A stretch of DNA of 64,000 nt from Pontibacterium granulatum (GCF_029961155.1 NZ_JASBRH010000010.1:89508-153507); one strand, 5' to 3'; positions 9,509 through 19,580 are shown, counted from the stretch's first letter. Notes: generated by a model not told the origin, from the letters alone. Numbers and translations are program-made.

Positions 9509-10624
9509 ATGAAACGTGTAGGTTTTGTTGGCTGGCGTGGAATGGTGGGTTCCGTGCTGATGCAACGCATGATGGAAGAGCGTGATTTCGATCATATCGA
9601 AGAACCGGTCTTCTTCACCACATCCCAGGTAGGGCAGGCTGGACCGGATATTGGTAAAGATATTCCAGCACTGAAAGATGCGACATCCATTGAAGAGCTG
9701 AAACAGATGGATGCCATTATTTCCTGTCAGGGTGGTGACTACACAAAACAGGTTTACGGCGCACTGCGTGAAGCGGGTTGGAACGGCTACTGGATCGATG
9801 CGGCATCTTCCCTGCGTATGGATGATGAAGCGATCATCGTTCTGGATCCGGTAAACATGAATGTCATCAAAGACGGGCTGTCCAGCGGTATCAAGACTTA
9901 CGTTGGTGGTAACTGCACTGTTTCCCTGATGCTGATGGGCCTGGGTGGTCTATTCAATGCAGGTCACATCGAATGGATGACCTCCATGACGTATCAGGCG
10001 GCTTCCGGTGGCGGTGCGCGTCACATGCGTGAGCTGATCTCCCAGATGGGCATCATTCGAGACTCCGTTGCTGACGATCTGGCAAACCCGGCGTCCGCTA
10101 TTCTGGATATCGACCGACAGGTTGCAGAAACTATCCGTAGTGATGCGATGCCGGTTGATAACTTTGGCGTACCGCTGGCGGGTTCCCTGATCCCTTGGAT
10201 CGATACCAAGCTGGACAACGGTCAGAGCCGTGAAGAGTGGAAAGCGTTTGCTGAAACCAACAAGATTCTGGGTCTGGGTGATAGCCCAATCCCAATCGAC
10301 GGTACCTGCGTGCGTATCGGCGCGATGCGTTGTCACAGCCAGGCGTTTACCATCAAGCTGAAGCAGAACCTGCCTATGGACGAGATTGAAGGCATGATCG
10401 CTGAAGCGAACGACTGGGTTAAGGTGATCCCGAACGATCGTGATATTACTGCTGCTGAGCTGACGCCTGCAAAAGTGACCGGTACTCTGAGCATCCCTGT
10501 CGGTCGTCTGCGTAAGATGAACCTGGGTGACGAGTTCCTGAATGCGTTCAGCGTAGGTGACCAGCTGTTGTGGGGCGCTGCAGAGCCTCTGCGTCGTATG
10601 CTGCGAATCCTGCTGGAAGACTGA
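9509..10624 (+). CDS. asd: Aspartate-semialdehyde dehydrogenase
   Basis: NADPH-dependent reduction of aspartyl-phosphate to the semialdehyde, a branch point for Lys, Thr, Met and diaminopimelate. The 371-residue protein starts [21 protein letters not shown] as in Gram-negative Asd. The catalytic Cys is C136 in GGNCTVSLM, and the [16 protein letters not shown] motif holds the active-site His. ATG at 9509 is chosen over in-frame TTG/GTG 9-12 bases upstream because it matches the family N-terminus. An asd paralogue follows. Confidence 0.97.
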   Translation: MKRVGFVGWRGMVGSVLMQRMMEERDFDHIEEPVFFTTSQVGQAGPDIGKDIPALKDATSIEELKQMDAIISCQGGDYTKQVYGALREAGWNGYWIDAASSLRMDDEAIIVLDPVNMNVIKDGLSSGIKTYVGGNCTVSLMLMGLGGLFNAGHIEWMTSMTYQAASGGGARHMRELISQMGIIRDSVADDLANPASAILDIDRQVAETIRSDAMPVDNFGVPLAGSLIPWIDTKLDNGQSREEWKAFAETNKILGLGDSPIPIDGTCVRIGAMRCHSQAFTIKLKQNLPMDEIEGMIAEANDWVKVIPNDRDITAAELTPAKVTGTLSIPVGRLRKMNLGDEFLNAFSVGDQLLWGAAEPLRRMLRILLED

Positions 10625-10644
10625 TGCGCACGCATAAAAAATAG

Positions 10645-10702
10645 AAGGCTGGTGTTCGCGCCAGTCTTTACTAATATACAGCCCGACATTGTTCGGGCTG
10701 AT
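10645..10702 (+). terminator. Two tandem hairpins after asd
   Basis: Hairpin 1 at 10645-10668 (AAGGCTGG / CCAGTCTT, one G-T pair) is followed by TACTAATA. Hairpin 2 at 10679-10700 (CAGCCCGA / TCGGGCTG, loop CATTGT) is followed by ATTTGTTTCT. Together they probably terminate asd transcription and separate it from the paralogue. Confidence 0.65.
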
Positions 10703-10733
10703 TTGTTTCTGGGCTGATTTTTCGGGGTTAGAA

Positions 10734-11759
10734 GTGGAAAGAACATTTAACGTTGCGATTGTTGGTGCTACCGGGCTGGTGGGCGAAGCGATGCTGGAGA
10801 TACTAGAACAGCGTGATTTTCCGGTAGGCGAGCTGTTTCTGTTGGCAGGCGAGCGTTCTGCGGGTAAGTCTCTGCAATTTCGTGACAAGTCACATAAAGT
10901 CGGGTTGCTGGAGAACTTTGATTTTTCCCAGGTAGAGATCGTTCTGTTTTCTGCCGGTAGTGATGTCTCTATGCAATACGCGCCGATCGCTGCCGATGCG
11001 GGCTGTGTTGTGATCGATAATACTTCCTGCTTCCGTTACGACCCGGATATCCCTCTGGTGATCCCGGAAGTAAACCCGGAGATGGTGGGGGAGTACCGTA
11101 ACCGCGGTATTATAGCGAACCCTAACTGTTCAACCATTCAGATGCTGATGGCGCTGGCACCGATTCACCGTCAGGTGGGCATTGATCGAATCAATGTTTC
11201 TACCTATCAGGCTGTTTCCGGTTCTGGGCGTAAGGCGGTAGAAGAGTTGGCAGGTCAGACGGCGCGCCTGCTGAACGGATTAAGTATTGATCCTGACGTT
11301 TATCCTAAACAGATTACGTTCAACGTATTGCCCCAGATCGACGCGATGCAGGATAACGGTTATACCCGCGAAGAGATGAAGATGGTGCTGGAAACCCAGA
11401 AGATTCTGGGTGATGAAAGTGTTCGTGTGAATCCGACCTGTGTGCGTGTGCCGGTCTTCTTTGGTCACTCGGAGTCGCTGCATGTGGAAACCCGTGAGCC
11501 AATTTCGGCGCAGGATGTGCGAGAGCTGCTGGAGGTAATGCCGGGTGTCGAGGTCGTTGATGAACCGGAAGATGAGGGCGGTTTTGCTACACCGGTGACC
11601 GACGGTGTTGGTAAGGATGACGTTTTTGTCAGCCGCATTCGTGAAGATATCTCTTCCCCAAGTGGGATCAATATGTGGGTTGTGTCCGACAATGTGCGAA
11701 AAGGTGCAGCGCTAAACAGCATTCAGATTGCAGAACTCTTGATCCAGCAATATCTCTAG
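10734..11759 (+). CDS. usg: Asd paralogue (USG-1 type)
   Basis: A 341-residue aspartate-semialdehyde dehydrogenase homologue of the Usg/PA3116 type, with NAD(P)-binding GATGLVGEAML at the N-terminus. The catalytic-type Cys is kept (NPNCSTIQM, about residue 132), as are SGSGRKAVEEL and RVPVFFGHSESLHVE. Substrate chemistry is therefore possible even though E. coli Usg has no assigned activity. GTG at 10734 is the likely start (GGGG at 10724-10727). It lies between asd and fimV genes, the order known from Pseudomonas. Confidence 0.9.
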   Translation: MERTFNVAIVGATGLVGEAMLEILEQRDFPVGELFLLAGERSAGKSLQFRDKSHKVGLLENFDFSQVEIVLFSAGSDVSMQYAPIAADAGCVVIDNTSCFRYDPDIPLVIPEVNPEMVGEYRNRGIIANPNCSTIQMLMALAPIHRQVGIDRINVSTYQAVSGSGRKAVEELAGQTARLLNGLSIDPDVYPKQITFNVLPQIDAMQDNGYTREEMKMVLETQKILGDESVRVNPTCVRVPVFFGHSESLHVETREPISAQDVRELLEVMPGVEVVDEPEDEGGFATPVTDGVGKDDVFVSRIREDISSPSGINMWVVSDNVRKGAALNSIQIAELLIQQYL

Positions 11760-11887
11760 AGCAAAAACATCAAGTGATTTCTGGGAGTCTGGTGGTCTCT
11801 AGTGGCTGCTTGGGTTAGGATTGGAGGCAATTCAGGAGCAAATCAAACTCCCGTTTTAATTTTATGGATCACACAGGAAGGACGAGT

Positions 11888-13651
11888 TTGCGCAAGCTGG
11901 TTACCAGTCTTGTATGTGCAGGAAGTTTAGTGGCTTCCCCTGCTCAGGCATTGGACCTGGGGGCATTGCATGTATATTCCGAAGCAGGTCAGCCGTTAGA
12001 TGCAGAGATTCAGCTGTTAGATGTTGAAGGGCTCAGCGCTGATGAAATCCGGCCGCGGTTTGCAGGCGTGGATGATTTGGCGCTTTCCGGGCTCGACAAT
12101 AAGCGCTACCTCTCCGGCGTCCGTTTCTTTGTGGCGATCGAGAAAGATAAGTCCGCAACGCTACGTCTAGTATCTGATCAGCCGATCAATCAATCTTTTC
12201 TGAGCTTCCTGTTGGAAGTTAACTGGCCCCAGGGCAGGCTGTTGCGCGAATACACCGCACTGTTAAAAGGTGAGGTGAAATCTACGCCGGTAGCTGCATC
12301 AAACCTAAAGGCTCTAGAATCGGTGGTAGTTGAAACGGCATCTGCGGTAGCGCCAGTCTATGTTCCGCAAGGGGAGCAAGTTGCCGCCTCGCCGGTTCCG
12401 GAAGAAAAACCAGTGTTGCAAGCGATGCAGAGTGCGCCGGTTGGTGCTGAGCGTCCATTGGCGCTGGCGGAGCGTAAGCCAGTCAAGCCAGTTGTTCAGG
12501 ATGTTGTACCTGAGGCTGTGGTAGATACGCCTTCTTTGGATGCGCAGGCGGAAGATCACTCGACAGACGTGGTTGAGCACTCTCACCCCATTGAAATGAC
12601 CAAGCCGGTTCTGGTGCGTGATTCGGAGCGTGTGTACGTTAACGAAGAAACACCCGAAGAAATCGTGACCGCGGTGATGCAGCCTCTCGCCGATAAGGAA
12701 ACACAGCTGTCGCAAAAAGCGGCGAAGCCTGCGACAGTTGCGCCAGCGTCTGACAATAGCCCTTCTGTGGCATCTGGAGCTGTCGTGGTGAGCAGCAAAC
12801 AAACATTGTGGGATATTGCGAACCGCCACCGTCCGCAAGGTGATTTCAGCAATCAGCAGATGATGCTTGCCCTGTATGAAAAAAATCCGCAAGCCTTTGT
12901 GAGTGGTGACATCAATCGAATAAAAGGGCATGCGGTACTTAGTTTGCCGACTGTCGCCGAGCTGGAACGTTATGATCGCTCTGCAGCGCTTGGTGAGGTT
13001 CGCCAGAAGCTCAATGAGTCCAGTGAAATGGCATCGAGAGACATCGGTGTTGCTTCGCGTACCCCGGAAGTGGTTGTTGGACCGAAAGAGACGCTGTGGG
13101 ATATTGCGGTCAAGTACCGTACTGGACCTGAGGTGAATACGCGCCAGATGATGTTGGCGATTGTGAAGAGCAATCCACATGCTTTTGTTGATGGCAATAT
13201 CAACCGGATGCTCAAAGGGGTGGTGCTGACGATGCCGACAGCGAAAGATCTTCGTCAATGGAGCAAGGAAGATGCTTCTGCAGAGGTGCGTCGTCAGATA
13301 TCTGATTGGCAGGCCGGGGGCGTGTCAGAGTCGCCAGCTGCGGCTAAATCTGATTCCCTCGGATCTACAAAACGCTTACCTGAGTCTGTAACCACTGTAG
13401 CTAAGGTAAAACTTCAGGCCAGTGGGGCGGCAGAAGGGCCTAAGCGGCTGGTTGTGGGTAAAAAAGAGACACTCTGGACCATTGCGCTGAACCACCTGCC
13501 GGACGCGTCGGTTACAGCCGGCCAGATGATCAAAGCAATTATTAAGAAAAATCCGCATGCATTTGTGAACGGTAATATGAACGAAATGCGTGTGGGAGAA
13601 GTGTTAGAGATGCCAACACTCGCAGAAATTCGCGAGTTAAACGGCAGTTGA
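11888..13651 (+). CDS. FimV-like protein with three LysM-like repeats, no membrane anchor
   Basis: Secreted or periplasmic FimV paralogue of about 587 residues. A signal peptide ends near SPAQA|LDLG, followed by the FimV N-terminal domain (LSGLDNKRYLSGVRFFVA, FLLEVNWPQGRLLREYT). After a Pro/Val/Glu-rich linker come three copies of a FimV-type LysM-like unit (K-x-TLW-x-IA ... NP-x-AFV-x-G-x-[IM]N) near 12782, 13072 and 13447. Unlike FimV it has no transmembrane segment, no acidic cytoplasmic part and no C-terminal helical domain. TTG at 11888 follows AGGAAGGA; an in-frame ATG at 11864 lacks a ribosome site. It is likely to bind peptidoglycan. Confidence 0.8.
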   Translation: MRKLVTSLVCAGSLVASPAQALDLGALHVYSEAGQPLDAEIQLLDVEGLSADEIRPRFAGVDDLALSGLDNKRYLSGVRFFVAIEKDKSATLRLVSDQPINQSFLSFLLEVNWPQGRLLREYTALLKGEVKSTPVAASNLKALESVVVETASAVAPVYVPQGEQVAASPVPEEKPVLQAMQSAPVGAERPLALAERKPVKPVVQDVVPEAVVDTPSLDAQAEDHSTDVVEHSHPIEMTKPVLVRDSERVYVNEETPEEIVTAVMQPLADKETQLSQKAAKPATVAPASDNSPSVASGAVVVSSKQTLWDIANRHRPQGDFSNQQMMLALYEKNPQAFVSGDINRIKGHAVLSLPTVAELERYDRSAALGEVRQKLNESSEMASRDIGVASRTPEVVVGPKETLWDIAVKYRTGPEVNTRQMMLAIVKSNPHAFVDGNINRMLKGVVLTMPTAKDLRQWSKEDASAEVRRQISDWQAGGVSESPAAAKSDSLGSTKRLPESVTTVAKVKLQASGAAEGPKRLVVGKKETLWTIALNHLPDASVTAGQMIKAIIKKNPHAFVNGNMNEMRVGEVLEMPTLAEIRELNGS

Positions 13652-13739
13652 TGTTAACTCCCTGAAAAGTCGGCCGATAAAAGGATGTTAGTGGTTGGTC
13701 GTTTGTAGGGTTCAATAGTGTAACGTTGTAGCATGGCGG

Positions 13740-13820
13740 CTGCTGATTCCCGAGTTTTGGGAGTAAGCAGGCCGTTTGTGTTGAGTCACTTGACCCGGCT
13801 ACACCATATAAATAATACTT
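13740..13820 (+). promoter_or_regulatory. Hairpin and candidate promoter before fimV
   Basis: The 240-base gap between the fimV-like genes holds an imperfect long hairpin (about 13740-13771, CTGCT..TTCCC / GGGAG..AGCAG). A possible promoter follows, with TTGACC at 13790-13795 and an AT-rich -10 region near 13813-13819. Fit to consensus is moderate. Confidence 0.4.
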
Positions 13821-13891
13821 TCTCGATGTTCTCGGGTCTGCAACTGTATGATTTTTACGAGAATTTCAGAGAATAAGTAACAAGGAAACTG

Positions 13892-16800
13892 ATGATGCTG
13901 CGCAAACTCGCTGTAAGCCTTGCTCTGGCAGGGATACTGAGCACGTCGAATGCTTATGCGCTGGGCCTTGGAGAGATCAAGATCAACTCGGCTTTGAACG
14001 AGCCGCTTGATGCTGAGATAGAGTTGCTGGACGCCAGGAAGCTCAATCCCCTTCAGATTCAGCCGCGGATGGCAGATATCGATGAATACGCGCTTGCGGG
14101 CATTGATAAGCAGCGTTACCTGTCTGATGTAAATTTTAAAGTCTTTGTTGGACCTGACGGGAAGGGGCGTATCCGCCTTACGAGCCCAGGCCCGATCAAA
14201 GAGCCTTTCCTGAACTTTCTGGTCGAGCTGAACTGGCCGAACGGTCGTCTGGTCCGCGAGTACACATTGCTCCTGGATCCGCCGGTCTACAACCCGGTAC
14301 GCCAGCGTCTTGCTGCTCAGCCTGTTATCCCGGCGCAGCCGCGCGCGACCGTTCCTGTAACTCCCGTGAAGCCTGTCGCGCCGGTCCAGAATATCCGCAC
14401 CGAGATGGATCGTAAGACCCAGGTATTTGTGGATGTGCACGATTCGCTGTGGAGTATTGCGGATAAATACCGCCCCGATGACTCGGTTACCAAAAGTCAG
14501 ATGGCGCTGGCTCTGCTGAAGAAGAATCCAGATGCGTTTGTTGGCGGCAATATTAACCGCATGAAGGCGGGTGTGGTGCTTGATCTGCCAACCTTGGCTG
14601 AGATCAATGCCCTGACGCCGCAGCAAGCGTCTGCAGAAGTACAGCGGCAAAACCGTGCATGGAAAAATCGCAATAAGCCGGTTTCCACGTCGGAGCAGCC
14701 GGCGAAACCGCTTGTCGCAACAGTAAAGGCCAAACCGACAGTAGAGAAGCCCCCTCAAGCTGATAAGCCTGCAGTGGTTGAAGCAGATAAGCCGTTGATC
14801 GTTGCGCAAAAGCCTGAAGGCGATGTTGCACCGGAGCAGGTTGGCGTAGACCAGGAAGCGCTGCAGGAACTTGAGGATGCGCGCGTCGCACTAGAGCAGG
14901 AACTGGAAGAGACTAACACCGAGCTTGCTGACCAGCGTGCACAGTATGAAATGCTGAACGACCGCCTGGCGATGATGCAGGAGCAGTTGTCTACTGTTCA
15001 AAACTCGCAGGTAAGTAAAGACCGTACCATTGAGGCGCTCGAACAACGGATCAGTGAGCAGCAGGCCCAGTTGGCGGAACGAGAGAAGGGTTTCATTGCG
15101 AAGTTGATGGAAGATCCGATTCTGCTGGCAAGTATTGGCGGTGGTTTGGTTGCTCTTCTGGCAGCTGTGTTGGTTATCTTGTTCCTGCGCCGTCGTAAGG
15201 CGAAGAAAGCAGCTGAAGAAGATAGCGATGAAAATATTGGTGAACTGGCCGCCGCTGCCACCGCGGGTGCAGCGGCTGCGGTAGCCGCTGATGCGGTTGC
15301 CGCAGAGGAAGAAACGTCCGTAGCAGAGGGGGCTGATGCCACCGGCGACATCTCCGAGGTATCGGTTGATGACGATATGGAAGACCTCACCGATCTTGAT
15401 CTTGATCTGGACATGGATCTGGATCTGGATGCGGCTGTATCTGACGAGGTGGTGGAAGAAACCGATGAAGACCTCAATGCGCTGCTGGAAGATGACGAGT
15501 TTGATCTGGGTCTGGATGAGACTGAGATTGAAGGTGATGTGGCTGATACTGCAACCACAGATGTCATCGAAGAAGACGTAAACGACGCCGAGCTGGAGCA
15601 ACTGCTGGCAGAAGATCTGGGCGACGATCTGGTGGGCAGCTCATTGGATCTGGAATCCGACTTCGATGGGGCAGAGCTGGAGTTTGCGCCTGAAGCAGGT
15701 GCGGCCGCAAGCTCAGACGCTGATGATCTGGATGCCATCCTTTCGGGTAACGATGATCTTGAATTCACGCCACCGTCAGCGGGCGGTGATGATTCTTTGC
15801 TGGCAGATCTGGGGCTGGATGATATCGGACTGGATGATCTGGATGCGCAATCCGCAGACGACGATGCACTGGACTTCAATGTGGGTGGTTCGGCAGATCA
15901 GGCTGATACGACAGATGATGTGGATGCTGACGATATTGACGCATTGCTGGCGCAGGCTTCGGGTGACTTGGATGCTGCATCTGAAGTAGATGAAGATCTG
16001 GATGTCGATGATATTGATGCGCTGCTGGCACAGGCATCTGGCGATCTGGAAGCGGTTGCGAATGATGTGGTTGAGGCTGGTTCAGATCTGGATGAATCTG
16101 TTCTGGATGCAGATCTGGAAGCATTGCTGGCCGAAACCGAACAGGTCGCAGATGAAACTGAACAGCAGTCTGAAGAAGGTATTGATGATCTGCTCGAAAG
16201 CTTCTCCATTGAAAGTGGATCAGCGGTAGCGCAGGAAGAAGCATCCGGTACATTGGCGCAAGAAGACGCTGCTCAGGGCGAGGATGATCTCGATCTGGAG
16301 CTGGATGCAGATCTCACCGCCGGTAGCATTGATGATCTGCTGGCGGAGGTGGCCGCTGGTGAGTTTGCCGATGAGGGCGCTGCAAACGAGACAGCTGCTG
16401 ATTCGATCGACGATATTCTTGCTGAGATCGATACAGCTGAAGGGGTGTCTGAAGCAGGTGCTGATGCACTGGTACAGGATCTTTCCGATCTTGCGCTCGA
16501 TGAGGATCTGCCAGCTGAAGCCGCTGATGGTGATCTGGACGCGTTGCTTTCTCAGGCCCAGGAAGAGGTTGCTCAGGCACCTGAAGAGTCTGCGCTGGCA
16601 CCGGAAGATGATATTGAGACTTTGCTGGCAGAGGTGGCGGGTGAAGAACCTGTTCTGGATCTGTCGGGTGATGAAGAAGAGATAACAGAAAGTGCTGCTG
16701 AGCCAGAGGAGTCTGCGGACCATATCCTGGCCAGTCTTGAGCTGGATGATGACGATCTGCTGGCAGATCTGAACCTCGCTGAGGAGGACGCTGCTGGTGA

Positions 16801-18028
16801 GCGGTCTGAAGTCGGGGAGGATGAGCTGGATGCGCTACTGGAAGCTGGAACTCTTGCAGAACACGCCACTGAGCACCTGGAAGCGCTGACTGAAGAGCAG
16901 GACGAAACCGCATTTGATGCCGAGGTTGAGGCCCTCCTCAATGAGGTTAGTGAAAAGAGTGCACCAGAGGCGGTGCCTGCAGCTGAGATTGAAGGTCCAG
17001 AGCCGGAATCTGCAGCAGAACCAGAAATTGAACTTGATCCGGCGTTTGATGTTGAGGATGCGCTGGAAGAGATCACACAACAGCCTGAAGCGGAAAGTGA
17101 TGCGCTGGATGATGTGTTGGCAGAACTGGGTCTGGATGCGAAACCAGAGATCGATGCGGTAGGTCTGGAGGATATTGATCTGGATGCGCTCGATCTGGAT
17201 GCGCCTGCCACTGAAGAGGTGCAGGACACAGCAGACATTGAGGCTTCCGAAGAGCAGGTACCAGTTACCGCGGATGAAGCCGATCTGGCCGATGCCGTTG
17301 CTGAGCTGGAGGCGCCGCTGGAGGTAGAAAACCTCGATGACGTAGATCTGGATCTGGGTGATATGGACCTCGCGGACCTGCTGGATGAAGTTGCTACCGC
17401 TGATACAGAAACAGTAGATAGCGACCTTGAGTTGGATTTCGCTGTCCCAGTATCGGTTGAGCCGGAAGTTGAGCTGCCAGCTGAGGAGTCTGCCCCTGCA
17501 GTACAGGATCCTGCTGAAGTAGAGTCTGCGCTGGAAGGTCTGGAGGATCTGGACGACCTGGATTTGGCTGAAATGATGGCCGGTCTTGAAGACGGATCTT
17601 CAGAAGCGCTGGATCTGCCAGATGTTGGTACGGACCTGGATGCAGACCTGGCCGCTCTGGATCGCTCTCTGGATGAGTTGGGTGGTAAGGCTGTGCCAGC
17701 CAACCCGGTTGAGGAGGAGCTGACCGCCAACATCGCGCATGACCTGGATGCAGAGCTGGATAGCGAGCTACAGTCTCTGCTGGACGGCAGTGACAGTGAT
17801 ATCGAGCTGGAAGAGACCGGTGCGGATGAGGAAGATCTGACCGAAGTTGATGGCTGGTCTCTACTGGAAAGTGCCGATGAGGTTGAAACTAAGCTGGATC
17901 TGGCGCGTGCCTACATGGATATGGAAGATGGAGAAGGTGCGCGGGAGATCCTTGCTGAGATCGTTCGCGACGGCAGTGATAAGCAGAAGCAGGAGGCGTC
18001 CGCCTTGCTGGAGAGTATTAAGCAGTAA
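13892..18028 (+). CDS. fimV: FimV polar hub protein (HubP/TspA family)
   Basis: Inner-membrane protein of 1378 residues that in relatives organises type IV pili, chemotaxis and c-di-GMP machinery at the cell pole. In order: signal peptide (residues 1-24), FimV N-terminal domain (about 25-135), one LysM-like unit (about 179-237), Gln/Glu-rich coiled coil (about 319-400), one transmembrane helix (about 410-433, then RRRKAKK), an extremely acidic cytoplasmic region (about 440-1320), and the C-terminal FimV/TPR-like domain (TKLDLARAYMDMEDGEGAREIL, about 1330-1378). The acidic part carries some 18 degenerate D-x-[DE]-x-LL motifs, two as a near-perfect tandem IDALLAQASGDL (15936-16050). AGGAA precedes two ATGs (13892, 13895). 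truA starts 3 bases after the stop. Confidence 0.95.
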   Translation: MMLRKLAVSLALAGILSTSNAYALGLGEIKINSALNEPLDAEIELLDARKLNPLQIQPRMADIDEYALAGIDKQRYLSDVNFKVFVGPDGKGRIRLTSPGPIKEPFLNFLVELNWPNGRLVREYTLLLDPPVYNPVRQRLAAQPVIPAQPRATVPVTPVKPVAPVQNIRTEMDRKTQVFVDVHDSLWSIADKYRPDDSVTKSQMALALLKKNPDAFVGGNINRMKAGVVLDLPTLAEINALTPQQASAEVQRQNRAWKNRNKPVSTSEQPAKPLVATVKAKPTVEKPPQADKPAVVEADKPLIVAQKPEGDVAPEQVGVDQEALQELEDARVALEQELEETNTELADQRAQYEMLNDRLAMMQEQLSTVQNSQVSKDRTIEALEQRISEQQAQLAEREKGFIAKLMEDPILLASIGGGLVALLAAVLVILFLRRRKAKKAAEEDSDENIGELAAAATAGAAAAVAADAVAAEEETSVAEGADATGDISEVSVDDDMEDLTDLDLDLDMDLDLDAAVSDEVVEETDEDLNALLEDDEFDLGLDETEIEGDVADTATTDVIEEDVNDAELEQLLAEDLGDDLVGSSLDLESDFDGAELEFAPEAGAAASSDADDLDAILSGNDDLEFTPPSAGGDDSLLADLGLDDIGLDDLDAQSADDDALDFNVGGSADQADTTDDVDADDIDALLAQASGDLDAASEVDEDLDVDDIDALLAQASGDLEAVANDVVEAGSDLDESVLDADLEALLAETEQVADETEQQSEEGIDDLLESFSIESGSAVAQEEASGTLAQEDAAQGEDDLDLELDADLTAGSIDDLLAEVAAGEFADEGAANETAADSIDDILAEIDTAEGVSEAGADALVQDLSDLALDEDLPAEAADGDLDALLSQAQEEVAQAPEESALAPEDDIETLLAEVAGEEPVLDLSGDEEEITESAAEPEESADHILASLELDDDDLLADLNLAEEDAAGERSEVGEDELDALLEAGTLAEHATEHLEALTEEQDETAFDAEVEALLNEVSEKSAPEAVPAAEIEGPEPESAAEPEIELDPAFDVEDALEEITQQPEAESDALDDVLAELGLDAKPEIDAVGLEDIDLDALDLDAPATEEVQDTADIEASEEQVPVTADEADLADAVAELEAPLEVENLDDVDLDLGDMDLADLLDEVATADTETVDSDLELDFAVPVSVEPEVELPAEESAPAVQDPAEVESALEGLEDLDDLDLAEMMAGLEDGSSEALDLPDVGTDLDADLAALDRSLDELGGKAVPANPVEEELTANIAHDLDAELDSELQSLLDGSDSDIELEETGADEEDLTEVDGWSLLESADEVETKLDLARAYMDMEDGEGAREILAEIVRDGSDKQKQEASALLESIKQ

Positions 18029-18031
18029 TCT

Positions 18032-18871
18032 ATGTCTCAAGTTTCTCAGGAACCAACAGGGGCGATTTCGATCGCCCCTTATCGTTACGCCCTTTGTATC
18101 GAATACCAGGGTACCAACTATCGTGGCTGGCAGATTCAAAAAGGGGTTGTCAGCATTCAGGAAACTCTGGAGAAAGCACTTTCAAAGGTTGCTAATGAAC
18201 CGGTGCATGTCGTGTGTGCGGGGCGCACCGATGCATGTGTGAATGCGACCTACCAGGTCATCCATTTCGAAAGCCACGCCAAGCGTACGCCGCGTGCCTG
18301 GGTGATGGGTACCAATACCAAGCTGCCGGATGATATTGCCGTTAAATGGGCGGTTGAGGTACCGGAAAGCTTCCATGCGCGATTCTCGGCGCAGCAGCGT
18401 CGGTATCGCTATGTCATCCTGAGCGCGCCGGTGAAGCCGGCATTGTTGGCGAAAGGTGTTACCTGGACCTACAAATCGCTTGATGTCGATCGCATGAATG
18501 CAGGTGCGGCTTACTTGGTCGGCGAGCACAACTTCAACTCCTACCGTGCTGTTAACTGCCAGGCACACAGTCCCATTCGTGAAGTACGTGAGCTGAAGGT
18601 TTACCGAAGCGGTGGCTTGATCGTCATCGATGTGGCGGCCAACGCATTCTTGCATCACATGGTGCGAAATATCGCTGGTGTACTGATGAAGATCGGCTGT
18701 GGTGAAGCTGAACCGATCTGGGCGAAAGAGGTGTTGGACGCGCAGGATCGACGCCAGGGTGGGGTGACTGCGCCACCGTATGGCCTCTATTTTGTCGATG
18801 TTAAATACCCCGACGAATTCGAGTTGCCAAAATCCGAGCTGGGGCCTTATTTCCTTACTGCCCTGGACTAG
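18032..18871 (+). CDS. truA: tRNA pseudouridine(38-40) synthase TruA
   Basis: Converts uridines 38-40 of the anticodon arm to pseudouridine. The 279-residue product shows IEYQGTNYRGWQIQ, the catalytic Asp in AGRTDACVNA, FHARFSAQQRRYRY and FLHHMVRNIAGVL. The active-site loop is unusual: most TruA proteins read GRTDAGVHA, while here Gly and His are Cys and Asn. The catalytic Asp is intact. The start lies 3 bases after the fimV stop, so translation is probably coupled. Confidence 0.95.
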   Translation: MSQVSQEPTGAISIAPYRYALCIEYQGTNYRGWQIQKGVVSIQETLEKALSKVANEPVHVVCAGRTDACVNATYQVIHFESHAKRTPRAWVMGTNTKLPDDIAVKWAVEVPESFHARFSAQQRRYRYVILSAPVKPALLAKGVTWTYKSLDVDRMNAGAAYLVGEHNFNSYRAVNCQAHSPIREVRELKVYRSGGLIVIDVAANAFLHHMVRNIAGVLMKIGCGEAEPIWAKEVLDAQDRRQGGVTAPPYGLYFVDVKYPDEFELPKSELGPYFLTALD

Positions 18872-18902
18872 TGTTATCCGCTAGCCGTAAGCCGTAACCA
18901 TC

Positions 18903-18911
18903 TGATAGTAT
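18903..18911 (+). promoter_or_regulatory. Possible extended -10 element before trpF
   Basis: TGATAGTAT matches an extended -10 (TGnTAnnAT) 40 bases before trpF, with no recognisable -35. It may start a trpFBA transcript inside the fimV-truA run. Confidence 0.3.
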
Positions 18912-18950
18912 ATTGGGTTTTCCGGACGGGCCTTTGGTGAGCACTACACC

Positions 18951-19580
18951 GTGAATAGAACGCGTATCAAAATTTGCGGTATCACGCGCCAAGCGGATGC
19001 CGACATTGCCGTGGCAGCAGGAGCTGATGCGCTGGGGTTTGTTTTTTACGATCCAAGCCCACGAAACGTAAGTGTTGAGCAGGCCGCAGACATTATTCGT
19101 GGGCTACCTGCCTTCGTTACCAGTACGGCACTATTTGTGAATGCCGAGCCTACGTTTGTGCAGCAAGTGATCGACGAGACTGGCATCGATCTGTTGCAGT
19201 TTCACGGCAATGAAGATGTAGCGTACTGCGAACAGTTTTCCCGTCCTTATATGAAAGCGATCCGGATGAAACCGGATGTTGATGTTGCTGCGGAGTGTCA
19301 GCGTTACACCGGTGCTGCAGCCGTTTTGTTAGATGCCTACCGTCCCGGGGTGCCCGGCGGAACAGGCGAATCCTTTGACTGGGAGCGAATCCCGGCAGAG
19401 CTAAGAGGTTCGATTGTGTTGGCGGGTGGTCTGAACCCGGACAACATTCGTAGAGCGGTCGAAACCGTGCGTCCCTTTGCCGTTGATGTCAGCGGTGGCG
19501 TAGAAGCCAGCAAAGGGATTAAAGATAAAGAAAAAGTAGAGAAGTTTACTCAAGAGGTTAACCGTGCCTATCAAGACTGA
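18951..19580 (+). CDS. trpF: Phosphoribosylanthranilate isomerase
   Basis: Third tryptophan-pathway enzyme, an Amadori rearrangement in a TIM barrel. The 209 residues include the catalytic Cys in KICGITR near the N-terminus, [16 protein letters not shown], the LLQFHGNE strand, the catalytic Asp region [14 protein letters not shown] and the phosphate-binding AGGLNPDNI and DVSGGVE. GTG start. The last 17 bases overlap trpB, so trpF, trpB and trpA form one unit. In Pseudomonas trpF sits alone at this place and trpBA lies elsewhere. Confidence 0.97.
   Translation: MNRTRIKICGITRQADADIAVAAGADALGFVFYDPSPRNVSVEQAADIIRGLPAFVTSTALFVNAEPTFVQQVIDETGIDLLQFHGNEDVAYCEQFSRPYMKAIRMKPDVDVAAECQRYTGAAAVLLDAYRPGVPGGTGESFDWERIPAELRGSIVLAGGLNPDNIRRAVETVRPFAVDVSGGVEASKGIKDKEKVEKFTQEVNRAYQD

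Noticed and set aside
15340..17730. Repetitive acidic coding stretch in fimV considered as a repeat array or CRISPR
   Set aside because: The repeats are degenerate, in frame and encode acidic motifs; no uniform repeat-spacer pattern.
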